Virus record (IMG/VR): IMGVR_UViG_3300037961_003462
Location: 1-59,452 of that record
Origin: a virus
DNA length: 59,452 bases
Strand: one strand, 5' to 3'
This document shows positions 46,613 to 56,339 of the stretch, in pieces (the first letter of the stretch is position 1; each line of letters begins with the position of its first letter). A model generated the notes under the pieces. The model was given only the letters and a program-made list of their open reading frames with translations. It made no database searches and was not told the DNA's origin. The position numbers and the translations under genes are program-made.

Positions 46613-49600
46613 GATGCTTTATTTGTTACGACCCCATTAGAATCAACAGTCAGCACATCAGTACCTACCTTATAGAAGCCTGCCGATGCTCTTGTTGAGC
46701 CATTAGAATTAGTAAATATAATATCGTGTAGCGCAGGTGTACCTCCAGAACCCCCACTAAATGTTGAATGATGCAATGTTATCCCTGGTGTTCCAGCACA
46801 AGCGGTAACAGAACTAGAAGCATTATAAAATGCCGTGAATGATGGTAGTGCAGCAGCACAGCTTGCTGTTATTTCAAACAGATTTGCCTTGACGCAGAAG
46901 AAGTTTAGCAACAACCTAGATGGAGATGCTGATGTCTTGGGAACAATCATTACATACTCGGCCACATTTGTAGCAGCAGTCACTTCTGATGTATCTATTG
47001 ACACATTCTGAACACCATCGTTAGTATATGAAGACCCGTTATAGTCTATAACCGTAAATGGAACTGAAGCAGAGCCCGAAGAAGGTAGTGGGGCAATCTT
47101 CCCGCTATGAGACCAAAACTTTTCAACAAACCCAATCACAGATGAAGTATACGAGTTAAATGTACTTGTTCCTAAACTAGCCAACAGCATGCCTGCGTGT
47201 TCTGTATTAGCAAGTGCTCCTGATAAGTCAACATTAGGCTTTATCCTTATAGTAACAGCACCCGTTCCACTTCCAAGTTCAACAGGAAACCTGTACAGCT
47301 CTTGATTTGAAAATACTTGAGCTGGCACAAATGGAGTAGATGCCGACGTAGCACAAGCAGTAGCACAAACAGGGCAGTCCACTATTTCAGACAATGCACC
47401 ACTATTGATGTGATAAGCCACTCCATTGCCCCTACTATATAGACCATCGTTTGCAATGTTTGCCAAGTCTCTATCCGTAAACACTCCCTTAACCTTCAAC
47501 GGATCATCCGCATCAATATATAGCTGCGTACTACCCGTGGTGCAACATACAGTGTTTAGGTTGTCATCAAATGAACTTACAGGAGAAACCACACTAAAAT
47601 CAGCTGGTCTGTTTACATTCCTTAAATCCCATATTAGATACAAATAATTTTCTCCAGTCTCTCTTACATAATTAAAGTCAGCAAAGTATCCATTACCTGC
47701 GCTGTTTGCGGAAACAGACAGTGGTGGCTTCAGTTCAGAGTCAGCTAGTATTGTTTGGATCTGAGAGGCTGAATATTGTGTAGATGTCTCAAGTATTCTA
47801 AACCTATGAACAGGGTCAGCAGCAGTCATATCATCTAAAACAAAAGACCCATTATTAAACGCAGACATTCTTATTGTATCACCGCTAACAGGTATGATGC
47901 CTTCTCCAGGCAATCCCGCCTTCTGAATAAAACTACTCACGACAGTAGCATTTGAGCCCGACCCCAAAACGAATTGCCCACCTTCCAAATCTGAGTACCC
48001 TCCACTTTCTATTCTTGAAAATGCATACCCCACTTGCTGCCCATCGCTCTCATTGCTGTTAAGCACAACATACACCACATTCAATAGTGTTGGTTCAGGG
48101 CAAGGAGCTTTAATTATAAACTCACCCATCACAGCCTGAGGATAAGATATATCAATCGTAACGTTGTTTGGCTTGGACTTATTCTTCGTAAAGTTGAAGG
48201 TTGTATCGCTGTTTATAGCAGAGCCGCTACCACCTCTAGTAGAGCCATCCCAAGTAATAGTTGGCGTTATGTTACCCGCAGAGGTTCTCTTAATTGTATA
48301 TCCGTCAGCCAATGAGACAACCCCGCCCCCATTTTGTACAATCTCTGTTTCAGAATTAATAGACTTTACACTTCCAGTAGCTCCCGTTGTTTTGTTTACA
48401 ATAACATCATTGGTGGCAACACCATCCGTTACAAAGGTGGCATTCGTGTCTATTAGTTTCCTTCCCTCAGCAAAAGCATAAATCTCATATCTCTTGCCGG
48501 ATGCTGCAATGTCTGAGCTTATTGTAACCACCTCATCGCCATCTATGTTGGTTATTGTGGCTATGTTGCCATCGATTCTTACTTGGTCGTTGACAGCCAC
48601 TTGCTCTCCAAATATTGCGGTTGAATCCACTAGTTTGTTTGTAGTGGTGCTTGTTGCTGTTCCCGTCTTCTTTATTGTTGGGTTGTTGGTTGATGACCCC
48701 TCGGAAACAAATTGAGCAATATCATCCACCTCGATGGTAATTGCTATATCTCCAACAGTGTCTCCAAAGTCAACCTCTGTCTTCCTAGTTGTAGCAGACG
48801 TGCTGTTTACGGCCTCTAGTTTCCTAGTTACGATTATATCGCAAGGTTCTATCACGGTTCTTTCAGGCAACGCCACATCAGTGCCCGCCAATACATACTC
48901 ATCGGAATGCTCATCAAAACCTCCAATATGTTGCGTGTTTATGTTTGCCTTGAGTTTATCTCTAAAGTAAGACCGAAGCCCTGCATCTGATATAACAATC
49001 ATTTGGAGATTGTTTGAAGAAGTTCCACTTAATCGTATCACAGCCCCTCTCTTGGCATCAGTAAAGAAATAATCAGATCCGTGCCTTGAAAAACTCTCTG
49101 CGTTTCTGCTTATCCCGTGCTCCTCAACCCTAGCCACTTGAGTTCCCAAGAACTTATCCCCCTCAGCAGTTAATACAACATTGCCTGAAGACGTTGTTAC
49201 TAGTGTTTTATCTACTACTACGTGAGACACCCTGTCCTCTTGTAAAACTAGGAGGTCGTTTCCAATATCAGACAAAACCATAGTTTCACCAAACATCCTG
49301 TCAAGGTCTTGAAAGTTGCCCACTCCAAGGTTGAATTCATTTAGTCTATTAAGGTTTGTCTCTTGAACAAAAATATCACTGAATGTAAGCGAAGCAAATC
49401 TGTCTTCCTCCTTGTATTCCGTCTCAGATACAGAAGAAACTCTTTCTCCTAAAACAATCTTATGTGCAACCTGCCTATCTCTAGCCTTCATAGATTCTGC
49501 TCCATTAGGGAACATTATACAATTGAAGAAATTTAGGTCACATATAGCATCAGCACTTGTTGCTGTATTCTGATCTTGCGTATTACCCTTGTGAATTCTC

Positions 49601-52488
49601 TTACCAGCACCATCAACGCCTATATCAAAAGTTTGGTTACCCTCAAAATATATGTCATCGTTTATTTCTATTGGCTTTGTTTCAAATATGAAAGTTCCAT
49701 TAGAACTTATAATAGTGATAACACCCTTGCTTTTAGCCTTTTTGCCCGCAGTGCAACCCTTTCTACCAGCACGAGTATGTAGTTCTAATCCGCCATTAGA
49801 CTGTCTTATGAACTGAAACTCATGCTCTCCGTTAGGATCACTGCCAAATATGTTGTTTGTTCCCGACTGAAAGAAAGAATCCCCTATCGACGGGTCATAT
49901 CTTGTATTAAGTGCTATCTCGCCGGAAGATACTTTTAGGCTTTCGAAACTTATACCACCCAAGTGCCCGTCGAAAAACTCCTTAAAGTTTGCGTAGTCGG
50001 ATTGAGCAACAAACTCATCCATTATGTATTCATCAAAAAACCCTTTACAGTTATCAGAGGACCCCTCTCTGTGGTGCTTTATCTTCATAGATATGATACT
50101 ACCCGTAGTGATAGGTATGTCGATACCTCCAGGTGTAAATAGCCTAAATCTCAATGGGTCTTGCTTGTTGTTTTTTGTTTGAACGCCATTGGGCTTGGGC
50201 TCTATATTTATAACAGATGTCTCCGCACTACTAACATCAAAGTCTCCATCAGGTTTAATGGACATATAAAGCCCCGCAGGAGTGTTAACTGATACAGGGA
50301 GACCATTTTCCTCAAACGACTCAACACCCAAAACAGTGCACTCCACCAAGTTATCTAAAGCCCCTGCCGAGTCAGACTTAACAATAAGCCTATCCCCTTC
50401 TTTCATTTTGTTTTGGTTGTCACCCTCTAGCCTAAAGTATGCTGTGCCGTTAGTGTCATCCAAGTATACTATATCGCTATATATGGTTTCGTGGTCACCA
50501 CTAGAGCTTTTCATAAAAAACTTGTACTTGCTAGCCCATGTTGGTGGCTTTTGAGTGACAGGTATTCTCACTCTTGCGGCATTCCTTTCATTACTATTAG
50601 CTGGTGAAACAAAAAAGTCATTGTTCTGTGAAGTCAATACCGTTGAGGATCTATTATACTCATCCATATAGGCTATCCCAACAGTATAGTCCCTATTGCT
50701 ATGTAAAGACTTCTTGCCCGAATCAGCCTCGAACGCAGAGTAATCCATAGTGGCTATACTGAAATAATCATAAAAGTCCGAACTAGAATGATTCAACTTG
50801 AACGCAGGAAACTTAAATGTTACATCATTACTGCCTAGCGTTGGAGTAACCTGTATCTGTCTTGTTTCAACTAGACTGCTTATACTTGTGCCAATAGCCT
50901 CAATGCCGTTCGCAACTATAGACATCCCTGTCCTGCTTCTTGTGCTCTCATAGGCACACATATACTGCTCCGTGAAGTTGTCTGTTGTATTACAGAAATT
51001 ATTGTCCGTCACAGACTTAGAAGTGTCTATGTTCGTTATATTGGTGTAACCCTGGGAGGTTATATCAAACCCCAAGGCCAATTTAAACTCGGCACTGTTA
51101 AATAAGTCATATACTGAGCTGTAGTCTTTTGTTAGTTCGTAAAACATTTCAAAAGAAAACGTGCTTGGCTCAGACGAAGTAGCTACATAAGTAGACGATG
51201 CCTCTCTAGAAAAGTTAAACACCAAACTAAAAATTGACCCTTGAGTCAAAGGTTGGCTCGAAAAGTCAACAGTTGCCTGAGCATTATCTACAGTTACCGC
51301 TCCCCCACTAATGTTATAGTCTAAGTTTGACAGTGTAATTTCTGACCCCGTCTCATTAACCGTTGTTACAATAGGTAGTTCCCTCCTCTCAGCAGTGTAA
51401 GTCATTTTAACCTTAGCCCCATCGCTATCTAGCAGATTGAACCCATCAACGTAGTTGCCATAAACTAGCCTCCCACCAATAATGGTTTGGGCCTTAGCAA
51501 ATCTAGGTACGTTATCAAATAGCCTTAACAGCTGGCTCTGAGGAAGTGCAGTATATATCTTACTATTGTCGAACGTAATTGTGTGGTCTATATTATCTGG
51601 CAATCCAAACTCAGCCTTGTCGTAGTTCTGTATTACGTTTACAACATTTGTGTCGCTAATCTTGTAGCATAGTTGTATGTCTGTTACCCTCTTGTCTCCC
51701 GTATTAAAGGTCACTTCAACAGAGTTGAATCTATTAAGCATCCCCTCATTATCATAAGATCCTCTATCGAAGTCAAACTTATTACCCTCAAATGCCACCT
51801 CGCTAAACTGAGACAACGCACTATACTCTCCGTCTCTGTATCTAAATCTATATGCAAATGATATAAACTTGTCCTCTATAAAGTTCTCATCAGTGCCCGT
51901 CTTGAGCATATTAATAGTTGGAGCACTTGATGGTGGTTTTTGTATAACGCTAAAATCATCCTCTGTAACGTTATCAGCTAAAGTCCCACCACTAGGAAAA
52001 GGATAATTCCTTGTTACGTTAATTCTTCTCGGTGGATTGAAGTCGTCTGTAAAGAACAGCAAGTCGCCAATCTTACTTACGCCATTTATTAAATGAGAAG
52101 CACTAAAGTTTAGCACGCTTACAGATATGGCATGATACAACAACTGCTCCGTATTCATATTGTACGAAACAATCATATCCATTGCCGTGGTTGTAGCACC
52201 TGTATTGTTAGTGCCTCCCGGATCATGGACAAACCAGTATATGGTTTCGTTTGCGTCATCAGCAAAAGCACCCAAGCACACTGTATCAAAAGAAAGCCTA
52301 GTGCCTGCAAACTCAAGTTCAGTTAGCCTACGGCTACCCTCAACATTCTGCACAGCACCAAGTTCACCAGAGTCACCTGAACTGTTGACCCTGACATTCA
52401 TTGCATCTGTATATTGACTTGCAGGAACGATACGTTCGTCCGCTCCCTTGTTCATTTTACCTGCGGTAAATTCCCTACGTTCTCTCAT
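46606..52488 (-). CDS. Large tail protein (crAss-like stabilisation-protein type)
   Basis: 1960 residues. It starts MRERREFTAGKMNKGADERI, then VPASQYTDAMNVRV, the typical opening of the tail stabilisation proteins of crAss-like phages. The body alternates beta domains; residues about 1275-1400 hold two copies of the recurring KLVD-type beta module. The C-terminus is Cys/Ser-rich (CPVCATACATSAST) with a Gly/Ser-rich end. It probably forms the tail hub or the muzzle. Confidence 0.75.
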   Translation of the reverse strand: MRERREFTAGKMNKGADERIVPASQYTDAMNVRVNSSGDSGELGAVQNVEGSRRLTELEFAGTRLSFDTVCLGAFADDANETIYWFVHDPGGTNNTGATTTAMDMIVSYNMNTEQLLYHAISVSVLNFSASHLINGVSKIGDLLFFTDDFNPPRRINVTRNYPFPSGGTLADNVTEDDFSVIQKPPSSAPTINMLKTGTDENFIEDKFISFAYRFRYRDGEYSALSQFSEVAFEGNKFDFDRGSYDNEGMLNRFNSVEVTFNTGDKRVTDIQLCYKISDTNVVNVIQNYDKAEFGLPDNIDHTITFDNSKIYTALPQSQLLRLFDNVPRFAKAQTIIGGRLVYGNYVDGFNLLDSDGAKVKMTYTAERRELPIVTTVNETGSEITLSNLDYNISGGAVTVDNAQATVDFSSQPLTQGSIFSLVFNFSREASSTYVATSSEPSTFSFEMFYELTKDYSSVYDLFNSAEFKLALGFDITSQGYTNITNIDTSKSVTDNNFCNTTDNFTEQYMCAYESTRSRTGMSIVANGIEAIGTSISSLVETRQIQVTPTLGSNDVTFKFPAFKLNHSSSDFYDYFSIATMDYSAFEADSGKKSLHSNRDYTVGIAYMDEYNRSSTVLTSQNNDFFVSPANSNERNAARVRIPVTQKPPTWASKYKFFMKSSSGDHETIYSDIVYLDDTNGTAYFRLEGDNQNKMKEGDRLIVKSDSAGALDNLVECTVLGVESFEENGLPVSVNTPAGLYMSIKPDGDFDVSSAETSVINIEPKPNGVQTKNNKQDPLRFRLFTPGGIDIPITTGSIISMKIKHHREGSSDNCKGFFDEYIMDEFVAQSDYANFKEFFDGHLGGISFESLKVSSGEIALNTRYDPSIGDSFFQSGTNNIFGSDPNGEHEFQFIRQSNGGLELHTRAGRKGCTAGKKAKSKGVITIISSNGTFIFETKPIEINDDIYFEGNQTFDIGVDGAGKRIHKGNTQDQNTATSADAICDLNFFNCIMFPNGAESMKARDRQVAHKIVLGERVSSVSETEYKEEDRFASLTFSDIFVQETNLNRLNEFNLGVGNFQDLDRMFGETMVLSDIGNDLLVLQEDRVSHVVVDKTLVTTSSGNVVLTAEGDKFLGTQVARVEEHGISRNAESFSRHGSDYFFTDAKRGAVIRLSGTSSNNLQMIVISDAGLRSYFRDKLKANINTQHIGGFDEHSDEYVLAGTDVALPERTVIEPCDIIVTRKLEAVNSTSATTRKTEVDFGDTVGDIAITIEVDDIAQFVSEGSSTNNPTIKKTGTATSTTTNKLVDSTAIFGEQVAVNDQVRIDGNIATITNIDGDEVVTISSDIAASGKRYEIYAFAEGRKLIDTNATFVTDGVATNDVIVNKTTGATGSVKSINSETEIVQNGGGVVSLADGYTIKRTSAGNITPTITWDGSTRGGSGSAINSDTTFNFTKNKSKPNNVTIDISYPQAVMGEFIIKAPCPEPTLLNVVYVVLNSNESDGQQVGYAFSRIESGGYSDLEGGQFVLGSGSNATVVSSFIQKAGLPGEGIIPVSGDTIRMSAFNNGSFVLDDMTAADPVHRFRILETSTQYSASQIQTILADSELKPPLSVSANSAGNGYFADFNYVRETGENYLYLIWDLRNVNRPADFSVVSPVSSFDDNLNTVCCTTGSTQLYIDADDPLKVKGVFTDRDLANIANDGLYSRGNGVAYHINSGALSEIVDCPVCATACATSASTPFVPAQVFSNQELYRFPVELGSGTGAVTIRIKPNVDLSGALANTEHAGMLLASLGTSTFNSYTSSVIGFVEKFWSHSGKIAPLPSSGSASVPFTVIDYNGSSYTNDGVQNVSIDTSEVTAATNVAEYVMIVPKTSASPSRLLLNFFCVKANLFEITASCAAALPSFTAFYNASSSVTACAGTPGITLHHSTFSGGSGGTPALHDIIFTNSNGSTRASAGFYKVGTDVLTVDSNGVVTNKASC

Positions 52489-53408
52489 TTAATTACGTTA
52501 CCCTGAGACCTTAAATTCATTAGTAGTCTTCCCGGGTGAATATTGCTCAATCGTATTTTAGCGTTTCTAAGTAAGGCCGTTTTATCTTTTTGAGACCTTC
52601 TGACAACATACTCTTGAATACCCACCCTAGAGTTGACTATCATATATTTTATATAAGCATATATATATTCTTCAAACAGTTTGTTCACACTCACCAAAGA
52701 GTCGTCGCCACCTTCCATGCCATCAGAAATGTATTCTAAAAGACAGGTTTCATTCGCCATATGAGATGAAAAGTTTATAACTCCAGCCCTTCTATCGATT
52801 CTAAATGTTGGATTAGCATTTGCCGTTTCAGAGTTAAGACCAAATCTAGCCCCAATATTATAATCAAAGTACCACCTTCCATCAACAAACATACCCTCTC
52901 TGCCGTGAAACCTACTTCCCTCATTTAGGTATAAAGTTCTTTCAACGCCAGCTATTCTGTCTAAGTCCAATTCAGATTGCTCAGGCTGTAATATCTCTCC
53001 CGATTCATCAAAGAGTATACGACAATCATTGTCTTGTAAATAAGACATTGCGCTGTTAGCTTGAATGTTTTCTGTTAATGGGAATAAAGCTCCATCTTGA
53101 TATAAAGATATTCTTATCCAATTAACAAAGTCAGGAGGCAATACAAACCTTAAGTTATCACATACTTCTAACTCAAGTGCTTTTATCTCTTTGAATGCAT
53201 CATAGTTTAATTCTTGGATGCCACGCTTGGCGTAAAATATAACCTGAGCTCTAGATACATTGGCTAGCATTTCGTTGTTGCCCGTATACATCATCATAAA
53301 ATTATTGACAATGTCCTTTAGCGGAACATACTGATACGACCCCCAGTTGGCATTTTCAGGAGCGGATCCTGCATTCTCATAGTATTGATATCCTGTTAAA
53401 TATGGCAT
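52485..53408 (-). CDS. Head-tail ring / tail tube adaptor protein
   Basis: 307 residues. It contains LTGYQYYENAGSAPENANWG, QVIFYAKRGIQELNYDAFKE, LRFVLPPDFVNWIRISLYQD and LLEYISDGME, a layout shared with crAss-like ring proteins that join portal and tail. Overlaps both neighbours (ATGA and one base). Confidence 0.7.
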   Translation of the reverse strand: MPYLTGYQYYENAGSAPENANWGSYQYVPLKDIVNNFMMMYTGNNEMLANVSRAQVIFYAKRGIQELNYDAFKEIKALELEVCDNLRFVLPPDFVNWIRISLYQDGALFPLTENIQANSAMSYLQDNDCRILFDESGEILQPEQSELDLDRIAGVERTLYLNEGSRFHGREGMFVDGRWYFDYNIGARFGLNSETANANPTFRIDRRAGVINFSSHMANETCLLEYISDGMEGGDDSLVSVNKLFEEYIYAYIKYMIVNSRVGIQEYVVRRSQKDKTALLRNAKIRLSNIHPGRLLMNLRSQGNVIK

Positions 53409-54391
53409 TATCTATCTTCGTTTGCGTTTATACTAGCTAGGACCGATGCATCTTTAGCAAATTGTGACTCCCTTATTGATATACCTGCCAAAGTAGCAAT
53501 CTTAGATATAAGATAGGGAATCTCTGATTTTGGCAGTTCAAAGTCTTGGAAGTCCGCAGCAGATGCATTAAACACTTCCTGTGGGTTTGCAGCACCCGTT
53601 ACAGTAACACCCGTCCAATTAGGGTCTTTAGGGTTCCTAACATACTGAGCTATTACACTGCCAGGGTTTGTTATGGTGTTAGGATACATTATGATGTTGT
53701 CGGCCTGCATCAAGCAAGATGGAAACATAGTAGATGGATTAACTAACGTAGATGCCGCTAGATTAAATATTTGAGACGGGTCTTGTATCTCAATCTCACT
53801 ATACTTAGTAGGATTAAATATCTTGTACTTAAGTGCGCCTGCTCCAAAAATGTCATCGGTAATCTTTAGTGAAGTCCCACTCTCTACCTCCACCACAAAA
53901 GCCAAGGTATTATCATCAGTGTTTACAACCAAGTCGCCTGCGGATGCTGTGTTGCCAAATGCAGACAACCCCGTAAGTGAAGGGTCTACTAGTTTATTTG
54001 TGCTAACTGCACTCTCCTTTGTGCCCGATATCCTTTCAGTATCATAAAAGAAGAGTTTATTAAGAAGATACAGGTCGCTAGGCTTATCATACACATGCCC
54101 ATCAGTAGCGTTGCCTAGTGGAGCTAGAGTTGAAAATATCTCTATGACCTGTCTTTTCCTTTCGGCTATGTTGGCATAATCCTCGTTGCTAGCAACAGAT
54201 TTAGCGTTTGATTGATTTACTGCAACTCTTTTATTTTGCTTATCAATGTGAGTATTGTAATCATACATATACTCTTTAAAAATCTCTAGCTGGGCTTGTC
54301 TTGCAAAGTGATTGAAGTCCCTTCTTGAGATGTATCCGTAATTATTTTTATTCGCTAATGCGAGTACAGTTTGACGAACCTCATTAATCAT
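53408..54391 (-). CDS. Head-tail ring protein
   Basis: 327 residues. Starts MINEVRQTVLALANKNNYGY, then ISRRDFNHFARQAQLEIFKE, typical of ring proteins in crAss-like phages. Residues about 130-192 contain the recurring beta module (NKLVDPSLTG, AGDLVVNTDDNTLAFVVE). Directly downstream of a terminator and a promoter-like TATCTTTA (54404-54397, five bases before the ATG). Confidence 0.7.
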   Translation of the reverse strand: MINEVRQTVLALANKNNYGYISRRDFNHFARQAQLEIFKEYMYDYNTHIDKQNKRVAVNQSNAKSVASNEDYANIAERKRQVIEIFSTLAPLGNATDGHVYDKPSDLYLLNKLFFYDTERISGTKESAVSTNKLVDPSLTGLSAFGNTASAGDLVVNTDDNTLAFVVEVESGTSLKITDDIFGAGALKYKIFNPTKYSEIEIQDPSQIFNLAASTLVNPSTMFPSCLMQADNIIMYPNTITNPGSVIAQYVRNPKDPNWTGVTVTGAANPQEVFNASAADFQDFELPKSEIPYLISKIATLAGISIRESQFAKDASVLASINANEDR

Positions 54392-54396
54392 AACGG

Positions 54397-54404
54397 TAAA
54401 GATA
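54397..54404 (-). promoter_or_regulatory. Putative -7 promoter element (TATCTTTA)
   Basis: Minus-strand TATCTTTA, then CCGTT, then ATG at 54391. It lies just downstream of the terminator at 54410-54435, so it may restart transcription for the tail genes. Confidence 0.4.
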
Positions 54405-54409
54405 CAAAA

Positions 54410-54435
54410 TAAAAAAGGGGTCGAAAACGACCCCT
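54410..54435 (-). terminator. Rho-independent terminator
   Basis: Minus-strand hairpin AGGGGTCG-TTTT-CGACCCCT followed by T-tract. 26 bases after the stop of 54461-54799. Confidence 0.85.
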
Positions 54436-54460
54436 AATAAAATTAAATACAACCTTTCGA

Positions 54461-54799
54461 TTAAGCAAGTCCTTCGTCGAAGTCTCTCTGGTCGTATGTA
54501 ATGCCTTCAATTGCATATGGCAATGTAACATCATAAATTGGGTTAGTCCAAGATGTCTCCAAAGCATTTCCGATTTCAGCCACTAGAGCTCTTTGTTGCT
54601 CCTTTATCTTGTCTTCTGTATTAGCAAGGCTTGATGTTATCGTGACAGTAGCATACTCAGCATCAGCATCATTCAAAGTCACTGAGTCTAAATGAATGTC
54701 GACGTTTTGCGTGCCTGTACGAGCTCTAACTGCAAGGATTTTGTCCACTGCAATTATGTTATCCATGTTGTCAAAAGAAAGTTTTATAAACTTTTTCAT
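54461..54799 (-). CDS. Small virion-type protein
   Basis: 112 residues (MKKFIKLSFDNMDNIIAVDK, then DSVTLNDADAEYATVTITSS). A pattern resembling a small head decoration or completion protein, and similar in layout to the start and end of the neighbouring gene 54842-55459. Preceded by TATATTTG with a 34-base leader and closed by a terminator, so transcribed separately. Confidence 0.6.
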   Translation of the reverse strand: MKKFIKLSFDNMDNIIAVDKILAVRARTGTQNVDIHLDSVTLNDADAEYATVTITSSLANTEDKIKEQQRALVAEIGNALETSWTNPIYDVTLPYAIEGITYDQRDFDEGLA

Positions 54800-54833
54800 A
54801 GTAAAAAAATGTTGTTAGTTAAAAAATACTCTG

Positions 54834-54841
54834 CAAATATA
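54834..54841 (-). promoter_or_regulatory. Putative -7 promoter element (TATATTTG)
   Basis: Exact TAnnTTTG match on the minus strand, 34 bases before the ATG at 54799. Confidence 0.4.
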
Positions 54842-55459
54842 CTAAGAAACTAGAACCGATGCTGAACCCCTCTGTATAGCCACAAACTCTTCTGAGCCTT
54901 GAGGAATGACAAAGTCTGCCATTACCTTAGTTGAGTTAGACTGCAAGTGTGTTTCTATCTGATTGATAAGAGCATCATAGAAAGCCCCTGCTTTTGCTTC
55001 GCTTGGGTCATTACCCTCAAATACAATCGTTATCATAGCCCCGCTCGCATATTGAATCTCAATGCCGTTGTATACTAATGCAACAACTGGAGACCCCGCA
55101 GCGAATTCTCTTGGCCCTCCGACTTGAACTATAGATGCGATATCGTTACATCTAATAATGCTGTCTCTACGAGTATCCTTATCATATATGTTAAAGTTAT
55201 TGCTCGCAGGTATCGCAAACGTACTATGTGTGTTTAATGTCAATTCGGTTGCACTGTCTACGGTTACTACTTTATCAAGAGCATATGCAGGTCCATTGTC
55301 TGTTGCTGTTGAGGTTAATACAAAGTCTCCTACATCAACACCCAGTGTTATGAAATTAGTACCCGCTGCACCTTTTAGTTGATTATTCGCAGTAGGGGTG
55401 TCACTCGTGCCGCCAGCCTTAGCTATAGCTAATGAGTTTATACGTAAATATTTTTCCAT
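54842..55459 (-). CDS. Virion beta-domain protein
   Basis: 205 residues from ATG at 55459 (MEKYLRINSLAIAKAGGTSD); the in-frame extension to 55510 would read through a terminator hairpin. Residues about 14-95 are the recurring beta module (NQLKGAAGTNFITLGVDVGD, FVLTSTATDN). Preceded by TATATTTG-CGCT-ATG, predicting a leaderless mRNA. Probably a head decoration protein. Confidence 0.65.
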   Translation of the reverse strand: MEKYLRINSLAIAKAGGTSDTPTANNQLKGAAGTNFITLGVDVGDFVLTSTATDNGPAYALDKVVTVDSATELTLNTHSTFAIPASNNFNIYDKDTRRDSIIRCNDIASIVQVGGPREFAAGSPVVALVYNGIEIQYASGAMITIVFEGNDPSEAKAGAFYDALINQIETHLQSNSTKVMADFVIPQGSEEFVAIQRGSASVLVS

Positions 55460-55463
55460 AGCG

Positions 55464-55471
55464 CAAATATA
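55464..55471 (-). promoter_or_regulatory. Putative -7 promoter element (TATATTTG)
   Basis: Minus-strand TATATTTG, then CGCT, then the ATG at 55459. Exact consensus; leaderless spacing. Confidence 0.5.
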
Positions 55472-55476
55472 ATGAA

Positions 55477-55502
55477 TAAAAAAAAGAGCCCCGAAGGGCT
55501 CT
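55477..55502 (-). terminator. Rho-independent terminator
   Basis: Minus-strand hairpin AGAGCCC-TTCG-GGGCTCT followed by a long T-tract, downstream of the gene 55556-56287. Confidence 0.85.
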
Positions 55503-55555
55503 CTAAACAATAATTATGAACTATCTATCGAGTCAAATATATAAATAAATATTTA

Positions 55556-56287
55556 CTATTCACCCTTTTTCTTAGATAATTGTTTTTCGAACATATTTAG
55601 AATATCACCATCCTGTTGAAGTAATGATACCACAATGTGTTGTGGGTCTTCTCCATAAGGAACGCTAGTAAGTTTCTTTTTGTTTCCAGGAAGGTTGAAG
55701 TAAATGTCTTTGTTCTTGTTACGCATAGACAACAATCCTTCCTCAAAAATCTTAGCTACTATATCTTGAATCTCAAGCATAGGATCCTCTAATGCCTCTA
55801 AGAACTCAATAGGGTTATTTTTAGCAAACAAAATCACATCTCGCTTCAATTCAGCAGATGACATTTTATCCGTGTTAAGGCCTAAGAATACTCGACCCAA
55901 TGTCTCCATTGTTTGAATATCAAGAGTCTTAGCAGCTATTAAAGCATCCACCTCGGCATTTATAATGTCTAACTCCTCTTGAGCGTTTTTCTCATTATCA
56001 AGCTCCATAAATATCTCTCCATTGCCTGGGTGAAGCTCCATAAATTGTTGAAGAACAGGGTTTGTAGATTGAACATGTAGAAAGCCATCCTTGAAGATGA
56101 TTGGTTCTAAAATAGCGTTGCCATCCTGCTCATCTTCGAATGGGCTTTTTTGGTTGCGAGCGTATCTAAGGGCTCTGTTTGTTGTTCCGTCAAAATGTAA
56201 CAAAGGGCTTCGGTGTGTGTGTCTTGAAGCCAACAAGAAGTTTAGTGGTGCTCTATCTTGCGTCAGCACGTATATTTTATCTTTCAT
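55556..56287 (-). CDS. Capsid-associated structural protein
   Basis: 243 residues from ATG at 56287 (MKDKIYVLTQDRAPLNFLLA); the longer frame to 56326 would start inside the terminator hairpin. It has SRHTHRSPLLHFDG, ALRYARNQKSPFEDEQDGNA and ILEPIIFKDGFLHVQ, a pattern I recognise beside the major capsid gene in crAss-like phages. Coiled-coil acidic middle. Probably an auxiliary capsid or head-assembly protein. Confidence 0.75.
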   Translation of the reverse strand: MKDKIYVLTQDRAPLNFLLASRHTHRSPLLHFDGTTNRALRYARNQKSPFEDEQDGNAILEPIIFKDGFLHVQSTNPVLQQFMELHPGNGEIFMELDNEKNAQEELDIINAEVDALIAAKTLDIQTMETLGRVFLGLNTDKMSSAELKRDVILFAKNNPIEFLEALEDPMLEIQDIVAKIFEEGLLSMRNKNKDIYFNLPGNKKKLTSVPYGEDPQHIVVSLLQQDGDILNMFEKQLSKKKGE

Positions 56288-56300
56288 TTGATTAGAATTT

Positions 56301-56324
56301 AAAAAAGGGGGAGTTGCCTCCCCC
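56301..56324 (-). terminator. Rho-independent terminator after the capsid gene
   Basis: Minus-strand GGGGGAG-GCAA-CTCCCCC followed by T6, 16 bases after the capsid stop. It would give the capsid gene its own abundant transcript end. Confidence 0.85.
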
Positions 56325-56339
56325 ATTAATTAAGAAATA

